Both the position numbers and the translations under genes were made by a program. Below the pieces are notes generated by a model, which was not told the DNA's origin, made no database searches, and saw only the letters and a program-made list of their open reading frames with translations. 32,969 nt of DNA from an uncultured Pelagibacteraceae bacterium (lineage in GTDB: Bacteria; Pseudomonadota; Alphaproteobacteria; Pelagibacterales; Pelagibacteraceae): assembly GCA_902545825.1 (NCBI GenBank), contig CACCHS010000009.1, positions 1 to 32,969 of the forward strand, given 5' to 3'. Within the stretch, counting starts at the first letter, position 1, and the number at the start of each line of letters is the position of its first letter. Shown here in pieces: positions 8,485 through 18,251 of the stretch.

Positions 8485-11037
8485 CTAACTATTCTTTTCT
8501 AAAGACTTAATATTAATAAAATTTTTTGATAAACCTTTATTATTTTTTTTTATATCATCAAAGAAATTCCAAGCTAGAACAAGCATAGTATTATTAATAT
8601 CTTTTATTTTTTCTTTTGAGTGTATTGGTATTTTTACACCTGGAATAAATTTTTTATGCTTTAACTTGTTATCCTCTACAATAAAATCAATTTGATTTGA
8701 TATTCCAAAAAAATTAAGAGCAGTAGTCGCTTTTGCAGGCGCACCGTATCCTATAATTTTTTCGCCTTTATTTCTTAAATTGGAAATATTTTTTATTACA
8801 TTTTCTCTAATTTTATAAACTTTATCTGCGAACTTTTGATAAGTTTTGAAATCATCCATACCATAATTTAATTCCTCTTTGATCAATTGATGTACACTTT
8901 TATCAATTTTTATCTTTTGATTTTTTTTTACATAAATTCTTATGGATCCACCGTGTGTATTTACTCTTTCAGCTTTATAAATTGTTGCATCAAATTGATT
9001 AAAGAAATTTTTTAACGATATTAAAGACCAATAGTTGTAATGCTCGTGATAAATATTATCAAAAGTCAAATCCTTGAGCGTATTTAGAAGATATTGTACC
9101 TCAATGATAATTGTTCCTTTTGAGCTTAATAAACTAAGCATACATTCTGCCATTTCTTTTAAATTGTCAGAATGCGCAAAAACATTTGATGCTAAAATTA
9201 AATCCGCATTTTTTTTAATTTTTTTAAGGTTTTTTTTTGTTAAAAAACCATGAAAAGTTTTAATTTTATTTTTATTTGCAAGTTTGGCTAAATTTTTTGC
9301 TGGTTCTATACCTAAGATATTTTTAAAGCTTAAATCTTTAAAAGGTTTGAGTGCAACTCCATCGTTGCTACCAACATCTATAATATATGATTTTTTTGAA
9401 TTAAGTTTAAATTCATTAACATATTTTTTTGCAGCGTTTACAAAATGATCTCTAAATATCTTTGAAGTTGATGAAGTATATAAATAATTTGAAAACATTT
9501 TTTTTGCATCAACTGCGACTGATAGTTGGCAATTGTGACAACTTTCACAATAGTTCATTTCTAAAGGATATAACTCATTTTTTTCATTTTTGCTCTTTAG
9601 TAAATTATTTGCTAAAGGTTGATACCCTAAAGAAACTACTCTCTTAAGTTTCGTACTCCCACAAGATCTACAATTAAATTTATAACAACTCATTAATAGA
9701 TCTCTTTCTTTCTCATCAACAAAAACATGTTTAATAGTATGAGTCACTCCATAATTTTCATGTTCCCTTTCGCCTCTTACTAGGTTTAGAAATGTCGTAT
9801 CTTTTGTAAAAACCATTGTGTGAGCAACATTAGGTTTTATTGTTGATATTTGTCCTTCATTCACAACTTGTGTAACTTTGGGAGAGTTTGGATTTAATAA
9901 ATCCTGAAAAATTTCAATTATTTGTCCCTTAGTAAATAAACATTTTTGTTCTTGTTGCGGATGATAATGATTAGCTCTTATTGTTCCTTTTTTTGAGTCT
10001 ATTAATCCAATCATATTTATTGGCTCTGTTAATTCGAAATTACTAATCTTGCCTCGCGCATCTACATATTCATTTTCGCCATTTCTTACAAATTCTAAAT
10101 CTTTAATAAGATCCTGTTTGGACCATTTTTCAATCATCTCCTTAATACTTTCGTCCAAAGCATATAAAAACTTAAATCCTGTACTCATTAATTTTTTATT
10201 TGATAAAGAGAAACCAAGGTTGGGAACTTCATCATTCGTTTCCTTAAGCAATATTTTTGGATTATATTTTTTGCATATTTGAGCAACATCTTTTACGGTG
10301 ACCTTATCTTTTGTTAGATTAAAAAGTTCTTTATTAATATCATCTCTTTCCTCCATAAATTTAAAACATCTAGCAACATCAATTAAAGGCACAAGACTTT
10401 TAATTTGTCTTCCTCCAGCAAAAAGTTTTAATGTTCCATTTTGAGATGAGATTTTTGAGAAAAGATTAGTCATAATATCTATTCTCGCAGTATCTGTCGA
10501 ATAACCGTAAACAGAACCTAGTCTTAATATGATATAATTTTTTCCGGATGACTTGAGTTGTTTTTCGTTAAAATCTTTTGATTTACCGTAAGCTAATTCA
10601 GGACAGGTCTGTTTGTTTTCTTGAATATCCTCTTGAACATCTTTCATCCCCTCATAAACAACGTGTGTTGAGGGCATAATTATTTTACAATTATCGCTTA
10701 TTGCATCTATAATATTTTGAGTGCCCTCTTTTGCTACTCTTGCTATTTCTTTTTCATTTTCCTCAGAGGCTTCGCTCTTGACTCTTGGTACTGCGGTAAT
10801 TCCTGCTAGATGATGTATTACGTCTGCGTCTTTACAATATTTTTTTATAAGATCTTTATCTAGAATATCTCCATGCACAAAATTCATATTCCAGTTTCTA
10901 AGTTGATTTACTCTCTCAGAAATAAATCTATTATCAATAATAGTAATTTGATCATTCCAACTATATCCAGAATAAATTTTACACAACTCAGTTCCAATGT
11001 AACCAATACCACCTGTAATGACTATTTTTTTTCCCAT
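8485..11037 (-). CDS. Fusion protein: NAD-dependent sugar epimerase/dehydratase + cupin (sugar epimerase/isomerase-like) + Zn-ribbon C-methyltransferase
   Basis: 'ITGGIGYIGTELCKIY' Rossmann motif with 'YGKSK' SDR motif; cupin-like 'IRANHYHPQQEQKCLFTKGQ...VAHTMVF'; 'CRSCGSTKLKRVVSLGYQPLANNLL' + 'CESCHNCQ' + 'IIDVGSNDGVALKPF' SAM methyltransferase, 'IGYGAPAKATT' C-terminal domain. Confidence 0.8.
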   Translation of the reverse strand: MGKKIVITGGIGYIGTELCKIYSGYSWNDQITIIDNRFISERVNQLRNWNMNFVHGDILDKDLIKKYCKDADVIHHLAGITAVPRVKSEASEENEKEIARVAKEGTQNIIDAISDNCKIIMPSTHVVYEGMKDVQEDIQENKQTCPELAYGKSKDFNEKQLKSSGKNYIILRLGSVYGYSTDTARIDIMTNLFSKISSQNGTLKLFAGGRQIKSLVPLIDVARCFKFMEERDDINKELFNLTKDKVTVKDVAQICKKYNPKILLKETNDEVPNLGFSLSNKKLMSTGFKFLYALDESIKEMIEKWSKQDLIKDLEFVRNGENEYVDARGKISNFELTEPINMIGLIDSKKGTIRANHYHPQQEQKCLFTKGQIIEIFQDLLNPNSPKVTQVVNEGQISTIKPNVAHTMVFTKDTTFLNLVRGEREHENYGVTHTIKHVFVDEKERDLLMSCYKFNCRSCGSTKLKRVVSLGYQPLANNLLKSKNEKNELYPLEMNYCESCHNCQLSVAVDAKKMFSNYLYTSSTSKIFRDHFVNAAKKYVNEFKLNSKKSYIIDVGSNDGVALKPFKDLSFKNILGIEPAKNLAKLANKNKIKTFHGFLTKKNLKKIKKNADLILASNVFAHSDNLKEMAECMLSLLSSKGTIIIEVQYLLNTLKDLTFDNIYHEHYNYWSLISLKNFFNQFDATIYKAERVNTHGGSIRIYVKKNQKIKIDKSVHQLIKEELNYGMDDFKTYQKFADKVYKIRENVIKNISNLRNKGEKIIGYGAPAKATTALNFFGISNQIDFIVEDNKLKHKKFIPGVKIPIHSKEKIKDINNTMLVLAWNFFDDIKKNNKGLSKNFINIKSLEKNS

Positions 11038-11042
11038 ATAAA

Positions 11043-11729
11043 TTAAAATCTCTCAATAAATATTCTAAATATTACTCCAAAAAAATGGTAAAATTTAATT
11101 TTTTTCCCTTCCGAATAGGACCTTCCATTATAAGAAATTGGCACTTCAAAAAATTTTTCACCTTTTTTAACGGTTTTACTAAGAATTTCAGCATGTTGAT
11201 CAAAGCCATCAGTTTTTAATAATTCTGGATTAACTAGTTCTCTTTTAAAACATAAATAGCATGAATAAATGTCTGTGAAGGTTGTGTTGTATAGTAAATT
11301 AAAAAAAAATGTTAAAATATGGTTACCAATTTTATTTAATATATTATGTGATCTTGTATAATCACTATAATTAAATCTAGACCCTAAAATTACATCTGCA
11401 TTAAATTCTCTAAAAACTTTTATAAATTTTTTGAATTCAATTGGATCATACTCAAGGTCGGCATCTTGAAAAATTATATATTCTCCTGTTGATTTCTTTA
11501 ATCCTTGTTTTACTGAAAATCCTTTTCCTGAATTCCTTGAATTATTTATTAATGAATTATAAAGTGTATTATTTTCATCAAGTAATTTTTTTGTACCATC
11601 AGTTGAGCCATCATTGATTACTATAATCTCATAATCTATATCATCTACCTTGGTTTCTTTAATTCTTTGAAGCACACCAATAATAGTTTTTTCCTCATTA
11701 TAGACTGGGATTAAAATTGAAAGTTTCAT
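11043..11729 (-). CDS. Family 2 glycosyltransferase (dolichol-phosphate mannosyltransferase-like)
   Basis: 'LSILIPVYNEEKTI', 'IVINDGSTDGT', 'YIIFQDADLEYDP' GT2 motifs. Confidence 0.85.
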   Translation of the reverse strand: MKLSILIPVYNEEKTIIGVLQRIKETKVDDIDYEIIVINDGSTDGTKKLLDENNTLYNSLINNSRNSGKGFSVKQGLKKSTGEYIIFQDADLEYDPIEFKKFIKVFREFNADVILGSRFNYSDYTRSHNILNKIGNHILTFFFNLLYNTTFTDIYSCYLCFKRELVNPELLKTDGFDQHAEILSKTVKKGEKFFEVPISYNGRSYSEGKKIKFYHFFGVIFRIFIERF

Positions 11730-11901
11730 AATAATTAATTCAAATTAAATCTAAATAACCATAATTCAAGACAAATCCTTAGTTTTAAAAGCAAGATATT
11801 AAGGGATTCAATGCCTAAGAAAATTTAAAATTTTATTGAAAAACTCCAATAATCATAATTAAATTATATTTTTATAAAATGTTAACAAATAAAGGAAAAC
11901 T

Positions 11902-13095
11902 ATGAAAAAATTAATGATAGCTGTATGCATGTTTTTTACTAGCATTGCATCAAACGTATATGCAGATGGTCACGGCAATATTAAAATGGGGATAATTTTA
12001 GGTTTTACAGGACCTATTGAGTCTCTTACTCCTGCTATGGCTGCATCTGCTGAATTAGCATTCAGTGAGGCATCTGACTCTGGTTCTCTATTAGGTGGAA
12101 AGAAAATTAAAGTTGAAAGAGCTGACTCTACTTGTGTAGACTCTGCTGCTGCAACTTCTGCTGCGGAAGGATTGGTTTCAAATGGCGTTGTGGCAATAAT
12201 GGGTGCGGACTGTTCTGGTGTTACTGGAGCAATTGCATCTAATGTTGCGGTTCCAAATGGCGTAGTTATGATTTCTCCATCTGCAACATCGCCAGGACTT
12301 ACAACTTTAGAAGATAAAGGATATTTTTTTAGAACTGCTCCGTCTGACGCAAGAGGTGGACAGATTTTAGCAAATATTACTAAAGACAGAGGTGTGAAAA
12401 GTGTTGCTATAACTTATACAAACAATGACTATGGTAAAGGTTTAGCAGATGTTTATAAAGCTGCTGTAGAGGCTCATGGTATCAAAGTTACGACGACTGC
12501 AGCTCACGAAGATGGAAAAGCAGATTATGCAGCTGAAGTAGCAACTTTAGCTTCTGCTGGAGGTGATGCTGTTGCTGTAATTGGTTACTTAGACCAAGGT
12601 GGTAAAGGTATTATTCAAGGATCTCTAGACTCTGGAGCTTTTGATACTTTTATTTTATCTGATGGTATGATTGGTGACTCTTTAACAGATAATTTTGGTA
12701 AAGCTTTAAATAAATCATTTGGTTCAATACCAGGATCTACTGGAAAAGGAGCAGGAGTCTTTGCAAAAGTTGCTAAAGCTGGTGGAATTGACTCTTCCGG
12801 ACCTTACACAGGAGAATCATATGATGCTGCTGCTTTAATAACATTAGCTATGCAAGCAGGTGGTAAAGCAGATAGAGCAACTATTCAAAAAAATGTAATG
12901 TCAGTAGCTAACGCGCCTGGGACTAAAATTTATCCAGGTCAACTTAAAAAAGCTTTAGATCTTCTATCTAAAGGTAAAGCTGTAAACTACGAAGGTGCAA
13001 CTGGAGTAGAATTTACTGATGTTGGAGAAGCTTTTGGATCTTTCCTCGAAAAAGAAATAAAAGGTGGAAAATTCAAAACTAAAAAACAAAGATAG
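11902..13095 (+). CDS. Branched-chain amino acid-type ABC transporter substrate-binding protein (LivK-like)
   Basis: Signal peptide; 'IKMGIILGFTGPIESLTPAMAASAELAF' and 'GPYTGESYDAAALITLAMQ' Peripla_BP_6-like motifs; upstream AAAGGA RBS. Confidence 0.85.
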   Translation: MKKLMIAVCMFFTSIASNVYADGHGNIKMGIILGFTGPIESLTPAMAASAELAFSEASDSGSLLGGKKIKVERADSTCVDSAAATSAAEGLVSNGVVAIMGADCSGVTGAIASNVAVPNGVVMISPSATSPGLTTLEDKGYFFRTAPSDARGGQILANITKDRGVKSVAITYTNNDYGKGLADVYKAAVEAHGIKVTTTAAHEDGKADYAAEVATLASAGGDAVAVIGYLDQGGKGIIQGSLDSGAFDTFILSDGMIGDSLTDNFGKALNKSFGSIPGSTGKGAGVFAKVAKAGGIDSSGPYTGESYDAAALITLAMQAGGKADRATIQKNVMSVANAPGTKIYPGQLKKALDLLSKGKAVNYEGATGVEFTDVGEAFGSFLEKEIKGGKFKTKKQR

Positions 13096-13106
13096 TTTTT
13101 ATATTT

Positions 13107-13143
13107 AAAACCCTAGCGTAACTTAACGCTAGGGTTTTTTTTT
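13107..13143. terminator. Bidirectional intrinsic terminator between convergent LivK-like and MFS genes
   Basis: AAAACCCTAGCGT-(AACTTA)-ACGCTAGGGTTTT stem followed by T-tract on +; the minus-strand U-tract is weaker. Confidence 0.85.
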
Positions 13144-14297
13144 AAGTAAATTTCAGCTCTTATGGTTGCTAAAACTATTAAAAGCATAAAAGGAATACAA
13201 ATTAAATTCATTGTTTTCCAGCTTGTAAGTGTAATAAAAATCCCTGCAGATAAACTACCTATAGCATGTATAGAATAAACTACAAAATCATTTAGACCCT
13301 GTGCTTTGAATTTTTCCTCTTCTTTATAAGTCAAAACAAGTAAACTTGTTCCTGAGATAAACAAAAAGTTCCAACCTAATCCTAAAAATATTAAAGCAAC
13401 CATATAATTTAAAAAAGTTTGGTCAAAAGAACTTACAATTAATGTAATACTATAAAGAAATATACCTGCATAAATAATATTACTATTACCAAATTTTTTA
13501 ATTAAAAAACCTGTCATAAGAGATGGTAAAAACATTGAAGCAACATGAAACTGAATAACAATGCTGGTTTTGCTCAAACTCATATTTTCCATTACATGCA
13601 TACTGATTGGAGTTGCAGTCATAAGAAATGTCATAATTGCATATCCAAATGCTGATGCACATACAGCTTGGAAAAATCTTGGCTGTGAAATTAATTCAAT
13701 ATAGCTTCTTCCTTTATATTGTAAATTAATTTCTAATTTTGATTTATCTTCATAAAATAAAAAAAGAATTGATGGAATAAAAGTTAATAGAGCGAGAGCA
13801 AGATATGACCCAACATATAAATTTTCGCTAATCAAATCTTTTGAAAAATTAGCTAGACTTGGTCCTAAAAATGCAGAAATGATTCCACCAAATAATATTA
13901 TTGATATTGCTTTTGGTGCCATCTCTTTATTAACACTTTCAGCAGCTGCGAAACGATACTGATGTGTAAATGCCATTCCAATACCTATGAATACATTTGC
14001 AAAACAAAATAAAATAAAGTTTTGACTGTATATAGAGTAGGATGCTAGAATAGAAAAAAATGTATTGCCAATTGATGCTAATATAAATCCATATTTTCTG
14101 CCAATCAAACTCATTACCCTGGTGGCAATAATTGCTCCTATGGCTATGCCCACTACAGAAATTGACATTGGTAAAGTTGCTAGTGATTTAATTGGACTTA
14201 TTTGAGAACCAATTATTCCACTTAAGAAAACAGTAACAGGTGCTGCCGTAAAACTAAAAATTTGACTAAGAGTTAATAATAAAAGGTTTTTGTTCAT
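13113..14297 (-). CDS. Major facilitator superfamily transporter
   Basis: About 12 predicted TM segments; MFS-like 'IATRVMSLIGRKYGF' motif after TM2. Confidence 0.75.
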   Translation of the reverse strand: MNKNLLLLTLSQIFSFTAAPVTVFLSGIIGSQISPIKSLATLPMSISVVGIAIGAIIATRVMSLIGRKYGFILASIGNTFFSILASYSIYSQNFILFCFANVFIGIGMAFTHQYRFAAAESVNKEMAPKAISIILFGGIISAFLGPSLANFSKDLISENLYVGSYLALALLTFIPSILFLFYEDKSKLEINLQYKGRSYIELISQPRFFQAVCASAFGYAIMTFLMTATPISMHVMENMSLSKTSIVIQFHVASMFLPSLMTGFLIKKFGNSNIIYAGIFLYSITLIVSSFDQTFLNYMVALIFLGLGWNFLFISGTSLLVLTYKEEEKFKAQGLNDFVVYSIHAIGSLSAGIFITLTSWKTMNLICIPFMLLIVLATIRAEIYLKKNPSVKLR

Positions 14298-14365
14298 TAG
14301 AAGATGTATTTATCACTTAAATACATCGCAAATGCTAAAGCCATTCCAAGTAATATATATTTCAT
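14297..14365 (-). CDS. Unannotated 22-aa hydrophobic small ORF (MKYILLGMALAFAMYLSDKYIF)
   Basis: ATG overlaps the livM TGA (ATGA, 14362-14365) and its TAA overlaps the MFS ATG (TAATG, 14295-14299); fills the gap exactly. Confidence 0.55.
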   Translation of the reverse strand: MKYILLGMALAFAMYLSDKYIF

Positions 14366-15738
14366 ATTTTTTTGACGTTTATTTTTTCTGGAATTAATCC
14401 CTTTGGACGATATCTCATTATTACTAATAGTCCAACTCCAATCATTAAAAATCTAAAATAAGGTGCACTCTCAATAAGATGAACCTTTAATGCATTAGTT
14501 TCATCTAAATGTGTAGTAAAAAAATTAATTAAATATAAAGCTATTGGTCCTGCCTCTACCCATAAAAACCACACTACAAATCCACCTAATATTGCTCCAA
14601 AATTATTACCAGTACCGCCAACAATTACCATTACCCAAATAACAAAAGTATACCTCATTGGTCTATAGCTTCCAGGGGTAAACAAGCCATCATTAGTCAC
14701 CATCATTGCACCCGCCAAACCAACAATTGCTGATCCTAAAATAAAAATAAGCAAATGCTCCTTGACTACATTTTTACCCATTGCACCTGCAGCTTCTTCA
14801 TTATCTCTAATCGCTCTCATTTTTCTTCCCCAAGGTGAATAAAGAGCTTTTTGAGTAAGGATTAATAAAATTATAACCACCGATAAAAATAAACCAGTCA
14901 TACAGAGTTTTACATATACAGATGATGCATCTATGACTAATTGGTTTAACATATCTTTTTTATCAGAAACCGAACTTAATAAATTTAATTTTCCTTGATG
15001 TAGTTTTTCAACAAAATTAATAAACCACGGAGAGGTTTGTAGATCTATCTCGTAGGGAACTGGTCTTTTCAATCCAATTACATTTTTAACTCCCCTTGCT
15101 AACCAATCTTCATGTTTAATAATTGATACAACTATCTCAGCAATTAGTAATGTTGCTATAGCAAGGTAGTCAGCTCTTAACCCTAAAGCTATTTTACCAA
15201 CAATAAATGCTAACCCAGCTGCAAAAATTGCTCCAATAATCCAAGAAAATAATACTGGCATCCCAAGTCCACCAAGAAAACCAGTTTTTGCTGGATTAAC
15301 TGCTTCAATTGCTTCAATACCTGGGAACGCAACAAACCTAATTAAAATTACCCCAAATATAATCGAAAATGTAATAAAATAATTTTTATATTTGTGATTT
15401 TTATATTTTTTTAAAAAAAATCTTACAATTAAAACCAGACTAATTATCAAAATTAAACTACCTATAATATTTAATCCTCCTGCGCTCCAAGCTTCAGGAA
15501 CAGGCGCAACTGAAACTAAAACTACAGCTAACCCTCCAAGAGCTGTATAACCCATAATGCCAAAGTTAATCAAACCTGCGTATCCCCATTGAATATTCGC
15601 TCCCATAGTCATCACTGCAGAAATTAAACAATAATTAAGAATAGATAATGCAATCGACCACGATTGAAATATTCCAACTATGATTATTAAAAATAACATA
15701 ATAGAATAAGCAGCTATAATATTAAAATATCTTCTCAT
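14362..15738 (-). CDS. livM: Branched-chain amino acid ABC transporter permease LivM-like
   Basis: 'GYAGLINFGIMGYTALGG' and 'GLRADYLAIATLLIAEIV', 'AGAMMVTNDGLFTPGSYRPMRYTFVIWVMVIVGGTGNNFGAILGG' LivM motifs. Confidence 0.88.
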   Translation of the reverse strand: MRRYFNIIAAYSIMLFLIIIVGIFQSWSIALSILNYCLISAVMTMGANIQWGYAGLINFGIMGYTALGGLAVVLVSVAPVPEAWSAGGLNIIGSLILIISLVLIVRFFLKKYKNHKYKNYFITFSIIFGVILIRFVAFPGIEAIEAVNPAKTGFLGGLGMPVLFSWIIGAIFAAGLAFIVGKIALGLRADYLAIATLLIAEIVVSIIKHEDWLARGVKNVIGLKRPVPYEIDLQTSPWFINFVEKLHQGKLNLLSSVSDKKDMLNQLVIDASSVYVKLCMTGLFLSVVIILLILTQKALYSPWGRKMRAIRDNEEAAGAMGKNVVKEHLLIFILGSAIVGLAGAMMVTNDGLFTPGSYRPMRYTFVIWVMVIVGGTGNNFGAILGGFVVWFLWVEAGPIALYLINFFTTHLDETNALKVHLIESAPYFRFLMIGVGLLVIMRYRPKGLIPEKINVKKI

Positions 15739-16757
15739 ATTTTTTTTCCCTCAAAAATACCAGAAGGTCTAAACAACAACACAATTACTAATATTGAAAA
15801 AGAAACCGCAAATTTATAATCCGTAGATAATAATTGTACTAAAGAATCTGGCTCTAAAAACTTGGGTAATAAATAAATAAAAAACTTTTTATAAGCATAA
15901 GTAACCAAAATCTCAGCAAATGCTATTACATAACCACCTAAAAATGCACCATAGGGGTTACCGATCCCTCCTACAATTGCTGCGGCAAAAATTGGAAGCA
16001 TATTATTAAAATAAACAAATGGTTTATAACTTTTATCTAAGCCGTATAAGACTCCTCCAACTGTCGCCAAAAATCCAGCTATAATCCAAGTGATCATAAC
16101 AACTTTTTTAGGGTCTATACCAGATAGTAAAGCTAAATCTTCATTATCAGAGTATGCTCTCATACTTGTGCCAGTTTTAGTTTTATTTAAAAACCAAAAT
16201 AATGTTGAAACTAAAATAATTGTAACCACAAGTGTTATTGCCTGTGTAGATTTGATAGTAAGTCCCTCGCTTAGTCCTGTCATTTCTTTAAACTCAGAGG
16301 CCTTAAGTATAAATTTTTCACCATCCATAAATCTCCTATCAAATGGTCCTATAATTATTCTTATAATTGCCTGAGTAACAAACATTACACCAACACTAAC
16401 CATAGCTAACTGAACAGGTGCACTTTTACTTATTCTGTAATATTTAAAAACAAATTTATCAATAAATAACATGTATAAAATCATAGCAAGGATCGCTAAA
16501 GGTAGAGTCAATAATGCTGTAGGTAAAAATCCTAGTCCAACTCCAGCTGATTGAAAATAATATGTGAGTAGAACAGCGAACATTGTCCCAAAAGACATCA
16601 TATCTCCGGTTGCAAAATTAGCAAATCGAAGTACTCCATAAATTAATGTTACAAAAATTGCACCTAGTGCTAATTGAGATCCGTAAGTAATAGCTGGCAT
16701 TACAGTGTAATTTAATAATAAAATTACTGCATTTAATAATTCCAAATTATCCTCCAA
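15735..16757 (-). CDS. livH: Branched-chain amino acid ABC transporter permease LivH-like
   Basis: 'ALGAIFVTLIYGVLRFANFATGDMMSFG', 'FAAAIVGGIGNPYGAFLGGYVIAFAE' LivH motifs. Confidence 0.88.
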   Translation of the reverse strand: MEDNLELLNAVILLLNYTVMPAITYGSQLALGAIFVTLIYGVLRFANFATGDMMSFGTMFAVLLTYYFQSAGVGLGFLPTALLTLPLAILAMILYMLFIDKFVFKYYRISKSAPVQLAMVSVGVMFVTQAIIRIIIGPFDRRFMDGEKFILKASEFKEMTGLSEGLTIKSTQAITLVVTIILVSTLFWFLNKTKTGTSMRAYSDNEDLALLSGIDPKKVVMITWIIAGFLATVGGVLYGLDKSYKPFVYFNNMLPIFAAAIVGGIGNPYGAFLGGYVIAFAEILVTYAYKKFFIYLLPKFLEPDSLVQLLSTDYKFAVSFSILVIVLLFRPSGIFEGKKI

Positions 16758-17454
16758 GAAAAGATCTTCTTACTTCTGGATCTTCCAATAGTTCACTTCC
16801 AGAACCTTCAAATTTATTTTGTCCAGTAACTAGAACATAGCCTCGATCAGATATACTTAGTGCTTGTTTGGCATTTTGTTCAACCATAATTATTCCAACA
16901 TTGGTCTCTTTTACTCTCAATATATGTTGAAATAATTCATCCATTACTATCGGTGAGACACCAGCGGTTGGCTCATCCAACATTAATACTGATGGCTTTA
17001 TCATTAAAGCTCTGCCCAAGGCTACCTGCTGTCTTTGCCCGCCAGATAACTGCCCAACAACTTGAGAACTTTTTTCTCTTAGTATTGGAAAAAGATCATA
17101 AATTTCTTCGATAACATCGTTAATATTATCTTCTCTTAAAAATGCTCCGACTTCTAAATTTTCTCTTACTGTCAGTTCAGAAAAAACATTTTTTGTTTGT
17201 GGCACAAACGAAATACCAGATTTAACCCTTTCTTGTGGGGAAAGTTTTGAAATATCTGTTCCATTTATTTTAATATTTCCAGATTTTAAATTAAGCAAAC
17301 CAAGCATTGCTTTCATTGCTGTAGATTTGCCTGCACCATTTGGTCCTAATATTGCAACTATTTCACCTTTATTAACTTTAATTGTACATGATGAAATAAT
17401 ATCTGGTCCATTACCGTAACCAGCTGTCATTTGATTTCCTTCAAAAAAATGCAT
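16747..17454 (-). CDS. livF: Branched-chain amino acid ABC transporter ATPase LivF-like
   Basis: Walker A GPNGAGKST, LSGGQRQQVALGRALM, MLDEPTAGVSP. Confidence 0.88.
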   Translation of the reverse strand: MHFFEGNQMTAGYGNGPDIISSCTIKVNKGEIVAILGPNGAGKSTAMKAMLGLLNLKSGNIKINGTDISKLSPQERVKSGISFVPQTKNVFSELTVRENLEVGAFLREDNINDVIEEIYDLFPILREKSSQVVGQLSGGQRQQVALGRALMIKPSVLMLDEPTAGVSPIVMDELFQHILRVKETNVGIIMVEQNAKQALSISDRGYVLVTGQNKFEGSGSELLEDPEVRRSFLGG

Positions 17455-18248
17455 TATTGGACATCCATAGTTTTTTGATTGCTTCTTCCTAAATAACTAT
17501 CAATTACTTTGTCATTTTTCTTTACTTCATCAGAAGTGCCCTCAAATAGAACTGATCCCTCAGACATAACTATAACAGGATCACACATTCTACTAATGAA
17601 ATCGATATCATGTTCTATCATGCAAAAAGTGTAACCTTTTTCTTTGTTAAGTCTTAGGATGGCTGTTCCTAAATCTTTTAGTAATGTGCGATTAACTCCA
17701 GCCCCTACCTCATCTAGTAATACAAGTTTTGCATCAACCATCATAGTTCTTCCAAGCTCAAGAAGTTTTTTTTGACCTCCAGATAGATTTCCTGCAAGTT
17801 CATTTGATAGGTGTTTTAAATTTAAGAATTCTATTACTTGTAAAGCCTTTTCTTTTAATTGATCCTCTTCTCTCTCAACAAGCTTGGGATTAATAAGTGC
17901 TGTAATTAAATTTTCTCCAGATTGATTGCTAGGTACCATCATTAAATTCTCTAATACAGTTAAATTTGAGAATTCGTGAGCAATTTGAAAAGTTCTCAAA
18001 AGTCCTTTTGAAAAAAGTTGATAAGATGGCATATTGGTAATATTTTCATTATTGAATATTACACTTCCTTTGGAAGATTTTAAATTTCCTGCAATTAAAT
18101 TAAATAGTGTTGTTTTTCCAGACCCGTTAGGTCCAATAATACCTGTAATAGACCCTTTTTTAATTTTAAGAGAACAATTATTTACAGCAGCTAAACCACC
18201 AAAATACTTTGAGATATTTTCAATCTGTAAAATTTCTGTTTCACTCAT
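17454..18248 (-). CDS. livG: Branched-chain amino acid ABC transporter ATPase LivG-like
   Basis: Walker A GPNGSGKTTLFNLIAG, LSGGQKKLLELGRTMM, LLDEVGAGVN. Confidence 0.88.
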   Translation of the reverse strand: MSETEILQIENISKYFGGLAAVNNCSLKIKKGSITGIIGPNGSGKTTLFNLIAGNLKSSKGSVIFNNENITNMPSYQLFSKGLLRTFQIAHEFSNLTVLENLMMVPSNQSGENLITALINPKLVEREEDQLKEKALQVIEFLNLKHLSNELAGNLSGGQKKLLELGRTMMVDAKLVLLDEVGAGVNRTLLKDLGTAILRLNKEKGYTFCMIEHDIDFISRMCDPVIVMSEGSVLFEGTSDEVKKNDKVIDSYLGRSNQKTMDVQ

Positions 18249-18251
18249 TCT

